Assembly: GCA_029204225.1 (NCBI GenBank)
Contig: MU831835.1
Span: 1-64,000 of the forward strand
DNA: 64,000 nucleotides
Source: Diphasiastrum complanatum
Lineage: Eukaryota; Streptophyta; Lycopodiopsida; Lycopodiales; Lycopodiaceae
Direction: 5' to 3'
Shown: positions 1 to 10,669 of the stretch, piece after piece
How the letters are laid out: every line of letters starts with the position of its first letter
Position numbering within the stretch: position 1 is the stretch's first letter
The notes under the pieces: generated by a model
The model's input: the letters and a program-made list of their open reading frames with translations, nothing else
What the model was told of the DNA's origin: nothing
Databases searched by the model: none
Translations under genes and position numbers: made by a program

Positions 1-1272
1 AAAAAATTCTGAGTTTATGATACGTAAATATTTAAATACGACTAGTTGAAGATGCTCCACCGTAATTTGCTCAACCAATACATGCTCAAAGTTGGGTCGG
101 AACAGTGGTATTGAAAGAAGGACGAAGCACTACATTCCTTAGGCTTTGAACCTCTATTCGCTGAATCGAATATCTATATCAAGCATGTCCAAAATGAAAT
201 AATCATTTTAGTTGTTTATGTTGACGACACGCTTATCTTCTCAAGAAAAGATAAATTAATTTTAGATGTCAGAAGAGACATTTCTGAAATATTTGAGATC
301 GTTGACCTAGGAGAAGCAAAAATCTATCCAGGCTTGCATATCGAAAGAGACTTTGAAGGTGGTAAGTTGTATCTTCACCAACAAAAGTATAGTTAGAAAA
401 TCATTGAAGACTTCAACATGCTTGAATTCAAAGGTGTGCATACTCCCATGATACCTGGAACAATACTGAGCAAGGCAGATTGTCCACAGACTCTCGAAGA
501 AGAGAAGTGAATGGCCAATACACCCTATCGCAGGCTGATTAGATCATTGTAGTATCTTGCAAACAACACTAGACCTGATATAGCATTTGCAGTATACAGA
601 CTGAGCCAATTTAATCAGAACCCAAGATCGTTGCATTGGAAGTTACAAAAGAGAGTAGTACAATATCTCCAGAAAACGAAAGACTATGGACTGTGTTATT
701 CAAAGGATGCTGGATTTTGGATCAAATCTTACAGTGATGCAAGCTGCGCATCCATGAAGGATGATAACAAAAGTATTTCAAGAGGTTGTACTCTAGTATC
801 TGGCATAGCCATACTTTGGATAACCAAGAAGCAAACAACAACAACTCAATCTTCCTGTGAAGCCAAATATGTAGCAGCAACTAAGATGGCAAACGAGCTG
901 ATATGGATTAAGCAAATGTTGGAAGGATTTGATGAATCTATTTCTGAACCTTATGTCTTGTTAATGGATAACACTTTAGCAATCTATCTTACGAAAGATC
1001 ATGTGTTTCATTCGAAAATGAAACATATAGCTATCAAGTATTATGTAATTCAGGACTTAGTCAAAAAGAAGATACTGAAGACAGTCTTCATATCTATAGA
1101 GGAGATGACAACTGATATCTTTACAAAGCCACTCAGTAAAGCTTTGTTCGAGAAGCAACGAAGAAGATTGGGATTAATCCAACTTCCCACTTTGAGAGAG
1201 AGCTCTAGAACACCTGATCAGACAAATCTCGGTTCTACTAGCAAAGTGCACAATTTAATTGACAAAGAATGA
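1..1272 (+). pseudogene. Ty1/copia reverse transcriptase-RNase H remnant (copy 1)
   Basis: This is the 3' part of a copia pol gene, which copies element RNA into DNA. The RT active-site motif YVDDT is seen near 220 and is followed by the usual DLGEAKIY and LxLHQQKY stretches. An open RNase H part runs from 631 to 1272, with SYSDAS near 730, SSCEAKY near 853, and the copia-typical HIAIKYY and DIFTKPL near 1025 and 1115. The segment before 631 has several stops and frame changes, for example a TAG at about 395, so no full protein is possible. The 5' part lies outside the window. A sister copy lies at 17225-18651 and lacks about 170 bp that are present here near 640-800. Confidence 0.9.
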
Positions 1273-1640
1273 GAAACAAACTCGAACTCGAAACATTTCT
1301 ATTTGTGTTCAAACTTGAAAGATTCGCGAAATATATCTTGTTTCAAACTCAAAAGATTCGCGAAATATATCTTGTAGAAACTCAAAAGATTTTCAAACAG
1401 TATCTTGGTGCAAAATATTATGTTTCTTGTTTAAGCCTAATCTGTCGCGAACAATTCGCGAAACATTCTGATTCTTATTCAAGCTCAAAAATGTCAACTG
1501 TCACAAACAATTTGCGAAACACGAAGCTGTCGCGAAGAGACAAAGTATCACGAACAATTCGCGAAACATGAAGCTTAGACGAAGGGACAAACTATCGCGA
1601 ACAATTCACAAACAGAAATTATTCGAATCTGAAAACAGAA
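1273..1640 (+). repeat. Copia 3' region with TTCGCGAA palindromes
   Basis: The segment follows directly on the RNase H stop codon. It holds at least eight TCGCGAA or TTCGCGAA motifs in otherwise AT-rich DNA, several arranged as TCGCGAAC-AATTCGCGAA dyads near 1445, 1550 and 1592. The same arrangement follows copia copy 2 at 18652-18990. It probably represents the 3' untranslated region and the approach to the LTR. No coding potential is convincing. Confidence 0.6.
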
Positions 1641-2049
1641 CGTTCGTAAATATATATGTTTTTTTTTTAATTTGTTCTGAAACAGAATCCATTCCAAAAC
1701 GCATAAGCTTACTAGCGAGTTCATTCTAATTCATTGCTTAACATTGCATACAACCATAAATTGAAAGATTCTCTTTAAAACAAAGCTTATTTTGTTTAAT
1801 TGAATCAATATGTTGCTTCACTTAAAAATGAGAAAAACACAAATTACAAGTTTTCCTTTGACCCTAGTCAAAAAATGAAAGTATGTATTTTGTGTTTCAA
1901 ATGCTATGTAGTATGTACTTCAAAACATACTATCCAAGCATTGATTATAGCGAAGGGCTGAAAATTTTTCTATGTAACATTAACCGAATTTGATCATCTA
2001 TTAAGCTTGTTGACAAACAAAAATGCTAAGACATAACCAAAGAACTTAC
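1641..2049. other. No gene seen
   Basis: AT-rich DNA with no sustained reading frame, recognised repeat or RNA gene. Confidence 0.5.
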
Positions 2050-2584
2050 CTTGTTTTGCAAGCTCTCATTGATAAATGGAGAAACCCCTTCTTGGGTTTG
2101 GACTTCAACATGCTGCAAGAACATCGACTACAATTTGAATGTATTAAATTATCAAATGATTATTTGTAACGTACATTAAAAAATTTCATGAGACAAAAAA
2201 CGTACAAATAAACATACAAATATTGAAATAAAAATACTGAAATAAGTAAACTAACCTGTGGCGTGACATCGGCTGATGACTTTCTTGAAATCTTATTACC
2301 ATTCACCTTCTTTTTTAAATGATTTCTTTTCAATTGAATCAACACCAGAATCCAAGAATATATGTCCTCGGATTTCCAATGTAACTTGCACCCGAAAAGT
2401 TTAGAGGTTTTATCTCTTGAATCTTATTGCAAATAAGATTCTTCATTTGATCTTGACGCTCTTTATTATGTCGAAGATCCATGTTATCAAAATCAATGAT
2501 TTCAGAAGTTTTCAACCATGTGCGAACTACTTGGAGATTAGAAAGATATATGGAATGCTGGTCACTAAAATGTTTGGCCAACAA
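2050..2584 (-). pseudogene. Unrecognised spliced gene fragment
   Basis: On the minus strand an open stretch (2584 to about 2345) encodes a charged helical segment containing DFDNMDLRHNKERQDQM. A second open stretch ends at 2256 with a good donor (CACAG|GTTAGT). A further exon at 2112-2050 has acceptor TTCTTGCAG, donor AACAAG|GTAAGT, 21 codons, and matching phase 0. Between the first two stretches the frame shifts by one base near 2345, so this is either a frameshift or a missed intron. I do not recognise the family. It may be a gene fragment carried by a transposon or the remains of a host gene. Confidence 0.45.
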
Positions 2585-2764
2585 TTTTCAACCATACAAC
2601 TTGTTGTCATCACAACTTTTTCTTTTGGGTGGACAAAAAATTTGGTCGTAAGTTGGTATATCAATCATGCACATCTCGTGAATTTAGGATGAACGATTGG
2701 AGCTTGCATTTTTGTGATGGAATTTATTCCTTCTACATCATTCACTCCAATCACATGGTTTTGC

Positions 2765-3166
2765 ATCCTAGCGTTCAGATTTGTGTCAATATTGCAATGC
2801 TTTTCGATGTTCTATCTAGCTTTCTAACTACCTAATCTGGTTGTCTGCTCTTCGCGAATTATTATTAGTCTAGTTGTTCACGACTTATATTTAGTCTTGT
2901 CTTTCGCGACTCATTATCAGTCTAGCTCTTTGCAATGTTTTGATGCTTAATGTTTGGCTACGTAATCAGATCAAACGTGATTTCGATCACTAATGTTCTG
3001 TTCAAGTCTGATACGCGCGGTCATGCTTGAGGAAAGAGTGAGATAGATTATTCTGCTGCGTACAAACATTTTCCATTCGAGTTTGTTTCTTTTTCGAGTT
3101 TGGAGTTCGTTTGTTTTCGTGTTCATTTCTTTTCGAGTTATCTTTCTTTCACCCCTCTTTCCAACA
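2765..3166 (+). repeat. Truncated LTR, family L1
   Basis: Similar to 56850-57345 (same strand) and to the reverse complement of 11850-12130. Shared words include TTCAGATTTGTGTCAATATT, ATTATTAGTCTAG, GATGCTTAATGTTTGGCTA and CGTGATTTCGATCAC. The 3' end is CCAACA, which fits an LTR terminus. The 5' two thirds of the repeat are missing here. Confidence 0.7.
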
Positions 3167-3608
3167 CATATCAAGGATCCCCTAGTTAGCTTTATGTTTG
3201 GGACATGACTGTCCATTCTCGTAATAGCATGGCACTTAACACATGGTGGTGATGTATCTAGTTATGTTATTTTTCCCTCATCTTCGATCCCCTGGTGGAA
3301 AATACCCTGACAGAACATGAGAAAAATAGTTTACAAAATTTGTTGAACAATATCCAAGAGTCATTGAAACACATAAATTACAATGCACATATGATATACA
3401 GGTTGTGGTCTACCAACTATCACAATATATGACATGGAATATCCAGTATAATCAAGGTATTTGCCAAATTATGACAATCACCTATTGTTATTAAAATATT
3501 GTAGACTAATTTTAGTAGGGAATGTGATCATTAGTAGATAGGTCATTAATAAAGTATAATAATGTTATAGTAGAAATTTTTGTCGATATTAAAATAGCTG
3601 ATACTAGG
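3167..3608. other. No gene seen
   Basis: AT-rich intergenic DNA between two LTRs, with no reading frame or repeat that I can support. Confidence 0.5.
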
Positions 3609-4203
3609 TGTTAAATTGTTAGCAACTATAACTTTTAAAGTTCCAAGTCCTAAGTTAGAAGTCCTAGAATGGCTAGTTTTAAACTAATCTCATAAGTTAG
3701 TGGATACTTATGGAAGGCCCTTCTTGCTATAAGAAGAGAGGCATTTTCCTTGTAAACAACACTTTTGAAATTAAGCTATCTTGCTCTCTATTTGGATAAT
3801 TATCTTTCCATTTCATTTGTGTTCCCATTGGAAGGGGTATAGCTTGAGGGAAGGTGCTCAGGCTTCCTCTTGCCTCCTTTCATTGATTTTTATTGTGGCA
3901 TGCTTTTAATTGTTTATTTGCTTAGTATCAGCCACAATCTCTTTCATTTCCTTTTGGGTGTTAGCCTAGAATTAGCTTAGCCATCTTGCTAGTTGAGTAC
4001 CCCCTTAGCAAGGTTTTAATTAGCTGTATTTACGTTTTCGAGCACTAGTTGGGAAGCCTTGGTGCTCCCTTTTCGTTATTGTTCTTTATTTACCATTGAA
4101 AGCTTGTAGATCTTAGAAGGTGGACGACCGGTCTACCACTGTACTATGCATGAACCTCTACCTTAGACCTAGCCACCGTAGTGGAGTAGAAATACTTCCA
4201 ACA
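3609..4203 (+). repeat. 5' LTR of gypsy element 1
   Basis: Begins TGTTAAATTGTTAGCAAC and ends CTTCCAACA, giving TG...CA termini over about 595 bp. A tRNA-Asp-like primer site starts two bases downstream. A promoter-like region with GCTATAAGAAGAG near 3736 is followed by the likely transcribed part. No matching 3' LTR was found after the pol remnant, so the element is probably truncated. Confidence 0.65.
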
Positions 4204-4204
4204 T

Positions 4205-4219
4205 TGGCGTCGTTGCCAC
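4205..4219 (+). other. Primer binding site, tRNA-Asp type
   Basis: TGGCGTCGTTGCCAC follows the LTR end. Plant Athila/Tat gypsy elements typically use TGGCGCCGTTGCCGGGG, complementary to tRNA-Asp, so this is a slightly mutated site. Confidence 0.65.
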
Positions 4220-5089
4220 TTTTTAAGTTTTTTTACCTAGCTTTTTTGTTTTTCATTTTTTTACTCACGTGCTTGTGTGAATGCTTGATTGTTTTTTCTC
4301 TTCACACTACAGCACGAGACTTCTCTCTAGGTCCTCAACGAGCTGTGGAGCAACCTATCAAGTCAGGGGAGACGCAACAAAAGTGTCAACTTGGGCATTT
4401 TCTTTGAAAGAAGTGGCCCAAGTGACATTTTTTCGGCCAAACAGGTATATCATAATTCGCCGGTCTGTCTGCAGCCATAACAGACACTGATTTTCCATGA
4501 ATACTGCCCAATCTTCTGAACTTCTGCAGCAAATGGAAACCTAGCAGAAAGCTCTACAAACTCATATGGATAAGAGTCGTTCACGACTGGAGCGACTCAC
4601 CTTTGGAAATAGAGATAACTCAAATCGACGACGAAATCCTCCATGATGTGCCAATACTTCCTCATCCCCACACCTCACGTCCTCCGAAGCAACAACCTCG
4701 TGGCCATACCATGAAAGAAAAGATGAAGAAACCCCTTCAAATTCAACCACCTGGAGACCTTACCACTGTTAGTAAAGTTTTTGAAATCGCATCCGCTCAT
4801 ACACCAATCTCCGAACCTCGCAAATCACCATCCAGACAGTTGAAAGGCAAGGCCCCCCTTGAATCACCATCCCATGATGTGCCTGCATACTTTAAAGACT
4901 ATACGATCGAGGATGTAACCATCCAATTACCCCAAGCTCAACGTGAGTCAAATGGTAATTCACTCTACGAAGGTCCATCCCGAACCATCACTCTCTCTTT
5001 GAGTGAGCCAAATGAAAGTAACGAATACCATGTCGGGGCTCATCTCAATTGAGAACAATGCAGAAGGTTTGAAAAGCTCCTACGCAAAT
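4220..5089 (+). pseudogene. Gypsy leader and residual 5' coding region (internally deleted)
   Basis: The open stretch 4567-5052 is a proline- and serine-rich linker without a recognisable capsid, zinc-knuckle or protease motif. It stops at TGA (5050) just before the sequence encoding RRFEKLLRKYRHVFAWSYKDM, the conserved entry to an Athila/Tat-type reverse transcriptase. Only about 860 bp lie between the primer site and RT, while gag plus protease would need about 2 kb. Most of gag and all of protease therefore appear deleted. Confidence 0.6.
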
Positions 5090-6420
5090 ATCGACATGTC
5101 TTTGCTTGGTCCTATAAAGACATGACAACGTCTCACCCCAGGTAGTTGTGCATTGTATTCCCCTTAAACCGGGTGCGAGACCACTGCTAGTCGTCCCTAC
5201 AAATGAAATCCGATCTACAAGGCCAAAATCAAAGAAGAATTACAATGCTTGTTGGATACAGAATTCATCTATGAAATCGAACATACTGAGTGGGTCTCCC
5301 CAATCGTCATCGTTCCTAAGAAAAATGGACAACTCCAGATCTATGTCGATTTTAAGAAACTTAATATTGTCATAGAACGTGATCATTTCTCATTACCTTT
5401 CAGAGAATCCATCCTAGAAAATCTAGCAGGAGATGAGGCCTACTCCTTCTTAGATGGCTTTAGGGGATACAATATGATTCAAATTGCTAAAGAAAATCAA
5501 CATAAAATCACTTTTGCCATAGAATGGAGAACCTTTTGTTGGAAAGTCATGTCTTTTGGTCTCTGTAATGCTCCTAGCACTTTCCAACATGTTACAAGCT
5601 TGCTTTTCTCAGCAAATGGGAGATAGCCTAGAGGTCTACTTGGACGATTTAGGGGAACATTCCGAAAAAACATGTCATTTGTCTATGCTTGAGAAAATTT
5701 TTGTCCAATGTCAACGCTTTGGCATCTCCTTGAATCTTGAAAAATGCCAGATCTGGGTAATACATGATATTGTGTTAGAACATATCATTTCAAAAAACAA
5801 CATCGCAACTCTGACCCGAACAAGATCCTTATCATTCAAAATCTACCCGTACCATTTGCAAAATGCATTATTTCCTAGGCCATGCCAACTACTATTGGTG
5901 CTTTATTCTTGACTTCGCTAATAAAGCACGATTAATCTATAACGTAGTAGTTGTTCCCAAATGGACTGATGAACAATGAGTCGCATTCAATCAACTGAAA
6001 GAAGCCCTTACCAATGCACCTATCCTCCGGGCTCCTGATTATTCCAAAGAATTCCATGTGCATACCGATGCATCAAAGTATGCCATGGGAGCAGTGCTCA
6101 CCCAACCGGGAGAATTCAAAAAGGATTATCCAATATGATTTCTCAATAGACAATTAATACATGCTGAAGTCAATTATACCACTACCGAGCGTGAAGCTTT
6201 GGCATGTATATGAGGTTCAGAAGTTTCACCGTTATCTTATGGGAAAAGTTTTTGCCTTCTTCATTGATCATCAAGCACTCCTATATCTCATCAACGGACA
6301 ATCGGTCGTATTACTCGATGGATCCTATTACTGTGCAAATTTGAGTTTAGGATCATGGTTCAAAAGGGAGTTCAACATTTTTTAGCAGACCATCTATCTC
6401 GAATCCCTAACCTACCAAGT
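5090..6420 (+). pseudogene. Ty3/gypsy reverse transcriptase and RNase H (element 1)
   Basis: RT blocks are in order: FAWSYKDM (5100), HCIPLKPGARP (5150), ending in another frame with EWVSPIVIVPKKNG (5290), YSFLDGFRGYN (5443), FGLCNAPSTFQ (5560) and the active-site region YLDDLGEHSEKT (5638), where the usual F of YLDDF is lost. RNase H follows with [15 protein letters not shown] (6060), TTEREALAC and FFIDHQALLYL (6262). At least four frame changes and in-frame stops (for example near 5050, 5230 and 6140) inactivate it. Domain order and motifs place it in the Athila/Tat side of gypsy. Confidence 0.88.
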
Positions 6421-7850
6421 CCAGATCAAGGTGTCAATGACGATTTACCCGATGTCATCTTATTTCAAGTTGACTCTACACTTGTTTGGGCCAAGGAAAT
6501 CACTGGAATATTTAACTTCAGGGCAGATGGATCCATCTTTATCTAAACTGAACAATGTGCATCCAAAACCAAACCTTATACATTAATTGCAGGCCAACTA
6601 TACAAGCAAGAGTTGGATAGAATTATCCGACGTTGTCTTACTGAAGGTGAAATACCCTCTATTATCTCTCTCACTCATGAAGGTGTTGGAGCAGGACATT
6701 TCTCTTCCGAAATGGCTGCTAAGAAAATCCTCTTGGCTGGATTTTGATGGCCACATTAGAGGAGTTCTAAATCCAAAAAAGACCCTTTGTAAAGATTCTT
6801 TTTATATTTTTTCTCAATTTTTTCTTACACATGGACCAATCAAAACACTCAAATTTGAAATCTACGTAACTTAACTTTTTAAGTGCACATTTTGATTCCA
6901 CACTAAAAATGTCATAACTTTTTAGTGGTAAGTCCGAATTTAGCGAAGTTTGGTGCATTGGAAAGCGCTCAACAAGGACTTTCCAATGGCATGTTACATG
7001 ACATACTTTTGAACTATGATTAAAAAGTTATGGCAAGTCAAAAGTATTAGTGTTATAATATTTTTAAAGGGTCTTTTTGGAACTCAAAACTCCTCTAATG
7101 ACTCTCTTTAAGGATACGCACACCTACACTAAGGCTTGTGATGTTTGTCAAAGAATCAAACAATTTCAAAAGACTGACTACATGCCTTTGCACCCTGTCA
7201 CAATTGTTCAAGCTTCTCATAAATGGGGAATTGATTATATTGGACCCATTAGTCTCGTTGATAGACACACTCAATCCCTCTATATCATAGTAGCTATGGA
7301 ATATTGTACCAAATGGGCTGAAGCAAGAGCTGTTCGCAATGCTAACGCTCGCTCTACCGCAAAATTTCTCTATGAATAAGTTATCATTCATTTTGGATGT
7401 CCTCTAGAACTTATCAGCGATAGGAGTACACATTTTCTTAAATTTGTCATAGCCGATCTACTTTCTAAATTTTTTGTGGTACATTGCAAAAGTTTCCCGT
7501 ATTAGCCATGATGCAATGGCCAGGCAGAATCCAAAAACAAAATCTTATGTGGAGTTCTCACCAAAACTGTCGAGTCCAGCCGATCCGATTGGGAACTAAA
7601 ACTTCATGCTGCTTTATGGGCCTACCGCACTACCTCGAAGCGAGCCACAGGCTCAACCCCTTTCCAGCTAGTATATGGCCAAGATAAGGTCTTGTTATAC
7701 CAAGCCAAAGCATTCAGAGAAAAACTCAAATTTTCTGGCCAAGGACCTTATGTCATTCAAAAGATATTTGCCTCCGGATATGTCCAACTCCAAATCCTAC
7801 AAGGCGATCTTTTAGACACTATGGTCAATGGGAGCAGACTGATATAGTAC
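6421..7850 (+). pseudogene. Gypsy integrase (element 1), interrupted by an insert
   Basis: The segment starts with DHLSRIPNLPSPDQGVNDDLPD, the RNase H-to-integrase connection. The integrase His-Cys finger is split: GAGHFSSEMAAKKILLAGF lies before the insert at 6742-7100, and KACDVCQRIKQF follows it. The catalytic core shows WGIDYIGP (7227), TKWAEARAV (7310) and, after a stop at 7377, FGCPLELISDRSTHFL (7395). The C-terminal stretch FSGQGPYVIQKIF (7733) resembles Athila/Tat integrase tails. Multiple stops and frame changes are present, so it cannot make active integrase. Confidence 0.85.
6742..7100. mobile_element. MITE-like insert with about 40-bp terminal inverted repeats
   Basis: The left end CATTAGAGGAGTTCTAAATC (continuing CAAAAAAGACCCTTTGTAAA) matches the reverse complement of the right end, which finishes AAACTCCTCTAATG near 7100, with only a few differences over about 40 bp. 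The 360-bp insert has no coding capacity and interrupts the integrase finger exactly between WPT-like and FKDTHTYTKACDVC coding sequence. A clean target duplication is not obvious; a TA is present at both edges. Confidence 0.65.
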
Positions 7851-8546
7851 AATGAGCCATGTTTTTATCTTGATATGTATTAGTTGTTTATTTCCTAATT
7901 TTTTTTCTTTAATTATGTTTACTGCTTGCTTGCCATTTCAACAATTTTTTTGCTATGTTTTCTTGTTTTAGAACATCAAGATATTATCAAATCAGGCTTA
8001 CAATCAGTCTTTTTCTATGCAAACCACAAGAACCATTCTTTTTCAGAACTTTTATTATACAATCACATCAGATTGAATTCTCTCAACACCTTTTTTAGTA
8101 TGCACGATCCATTTATTACCTCCACGAATTCTATCTCAGAGAAAAACTTTTCAAAAATAAAAAAAATTAGTTTTTTGCATCAGATCCTCATTGACAAAAT
8201 TCGTAGATAATTTGCTGAGCCTCAAAATTATCTCCACGATTTCTCTGTCATGTCCGCGAATTTTGATCAGACCAAATTCTGTATTGTCAACAATTTTACA
8301 CATTTTTGTACAAAAAAATCACTTATAGGAATTCGCCAGCCCTTAGAACAGGGCCTCAAAATTCACGCACCTCACTAGGAAATTGTAGGTAACTGAGGAC
8401 GAATTCTGAGAGACGTTACGATTTCCTGACCAAAAAAGTCTATATATAGGGCTCAATCATCCTCTCCATGAGTTCATTCTAGATTTCTGTTCCCGAATTC
8501 ATGCTAACATCCCTATTGGTAGCTTCGGCAGTGAAATGCCCTCCCC
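7851..8546. other. Non-coding DNA with a TATA-like site
   Basis: No gene seen. GTCTATATATAGGGC near 8438 followed by a pyrimidine-rich stretch looks like a promoter. The region may be a decayed LTR belonging to one of the two convergent gypsy pol remnants, but no partner copy was found. Confidence 0.35.
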
Positions 8547-10290
8547 CTATTCCTTTTGGGCGATACTTACGACTTGAGACACTTCGTGCGGTAAGACACA
8601 ATGACATATGATTCCATCATTACAGATGTGAGAAAACTTTCCTCCTATTAACGTGAAAGGGGCATTTTTAATGATTAACCTGCGTCGTTCTACCTTGCTC
8701 ATCTCAGGGGGAGGATGTCCCGACATAAGATATCCAACTATATCGATAGTCCACTTAAGGACGACATCGATGTGGAATAGTATGGCATCAGGGAGTTCGT
8801 CATCGACCCCTCTGCTATCAAGAACATTGCGGATTCGTGAGAGGTGATCAACGAGATAGTGTTGTTTTCCCTTGCAAACAACTATTTTAAAGTCCAACTC
8901 CTAGAGAAGCAATAGCCATCAAGTGATTCTTCCGGTCGTGCATGCTCTATTTACCAAATACAGGAAGGCTTGGTGGTCTACGAAGAAGACAAATGGATTG
9001 GCTAGCAAGTAATGGCAGAATTTCTTCACACTATATACCATGGCTAGCACTTTTCATGTGGTGGTCATATAGTTCATCTCCACGGGAATCAACTGCCTAC
9101 TAGCGAAATAAATCGGGTAATCCTTCTTGTACTCCCCAAGCTGTGTCAGAACACTCTTGGCATACTTAGAGGCATTTGTATGGACATGGAATTTTATGTT
9201 CCAGATAGGGGGTCGAAGGATTGCTGCAGTAACTAAGGCCTTCTTGAGTCTATGAAAAGCCTCAATGGCTCAGCTGTCCATTCTAGTTGGATTGTCACCT
9301 GGTAGATCAATCGGGCCAGCTTAGCGAAATTCAGGACAAACCTCCAATAATAATTACAATGCCCCATAAAGATGTATACATCACGTACAGTTCTTGGCTC
9401 AAGCAAAGCAAGTATTATGCGGATCTTGTCGACATCAGTGGCGATACTATGCCTCAAAACTACATGACCTAGCACTATGCCACCGTGCGTGACTAGAAAT
9501 TGGCATTTGGCTGTGTTTAGGGATATGCCGAATAATCGACACTGGAAGAACACTTTCTCTAAACAAGCTAGATGTTGGGCTCTAGAGGAGTGGACACACA
9601 AGTCATCCATAAAAATTTCATAAAACTTCTAAAAAAAGTCCTTGAAGGCATAGCTCATCACTCGTTGGAAAGTGCTCAGAGAGTTGCACAATCCAAATGG
9701 CATCACTCTGTAGGCATATCTTTCCCACTCAATGGAGAATCCAGTTTTGTGCTGATATTTTGGGGCTATCTACACCTGATTATAGCCACTAAACTCATCT
9801 AGAAAACTATAGGCTTCTGCTCCGGCTATTCTCTCTAATACATTTTTTGTGAATGGTAAAGGAAAATGGTCCTTGTTGGTTACATCATTCAGTTTCTTGT
9901 AGTTCACAGACATTCCGAGTTTCCCATTTTTCTTCAAGGTACTATCACAATAGGCGATACTGAATCGATGTGTTCCATCTCATAGATGAATCCACATCCA
10001 AAAACTTCTTCAATTCTGCTTGGGCATAGTGTGGATTAGACCTATATGGCCTACTAACTGTGGGTTTTGCGCCATCAACCAGTGGAATGGTGTGAACCAC
10101 AACATCTAGCGATATGGCCTTTAGCTAGTGTAATTCCAAGCAAGACACTCGCGGTATTTGTGAAGAAGTGCCTTGAGATCCTGGAGTTCCTCTCCTACTA
10201 TGCTACATTAGATATCGTTCATCCGACAGGGGACTATAGCCTTGCATCTAGATTCGCCGCCTAGTGGCTCGTCTTGCTAACATGATAACA
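8547..10290 (-). pseudogene. Ty3/gypsy pol remnant, minus strand (element 2)
   Basis: Read on the minus strand from 10290: an RT entry like KYRECLAWNY, LGMSVNYKKLND near 9900, FPLPFTKNVLERIAG, AEAYSFLDEFSGYN near 9800, MPFGLCNSLSTFQ near 9690, and the active-site region FMDDLCVHSS near 9610. LGHVV and MGHCNYYWRF come from the RT thumb and linker. The tail at 8897-8547 encodes VCKGKQHYLVDHLSRI, the RNase H end and linker. Many stops and frame changes are present. It is related to but clearly diverged from element 1 and points toward it, so the two pol genes converge. Its 5' end stops close to the CT microsatellite before the HNH ORF. Confidence 0.85.
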
Positions 10291-10436
10291 TGATGTGGAC
10301 CTAGATCCTCATAAACAATACCTAGTCCTTAGTAGCAAAAAGAATAATACATTTTCCAACATCGAAGTTTATATTCAGGGTACTTGCGTAATACGGACCT
10401 CCTCAACCGTGAAACAGAGTCGCGACGTTCTCTGTC

Positions 10437-10438
<2 letters not shown>

Positions 10439-10475
<37 letters not shown>
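10439..10475. repeat. (CT)n microsatellite
   Basis: About 18 uninterrupted CT units. It lies some 195 bp before the HNH start codon; CT tracts are common in plant 5' leaders and core promoters, so it may lie in that gene's promoter or leader. Confidence 0.85.
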
Positions 10476-10478
<3 letters not shown>

Positions 10479-10669
10479 ATCGACGTCTCTGAGAGTAAGC
10501 AACTGCAGCATTTGTGTTTAGCTGGTCAGTCATTGCACTAGAGAAAGTTCGCATTCTCCGTCTCATTTCTGGTACATGCTGCTGCAAACTAGAATTCCAT
10601 CAAGTGGGTTTGATATTCAGAGCAACTGACGCTCTCCACTGATGAGCTTCAATTCAGATTTATTGCTGG

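Noticed and set aside
4120-4490. Short overlapping plus-strand frames after gypsy LTR 1
   Set aside because: They span the LTR end, primer site and leader; no conserved motif and no continuity with pol.
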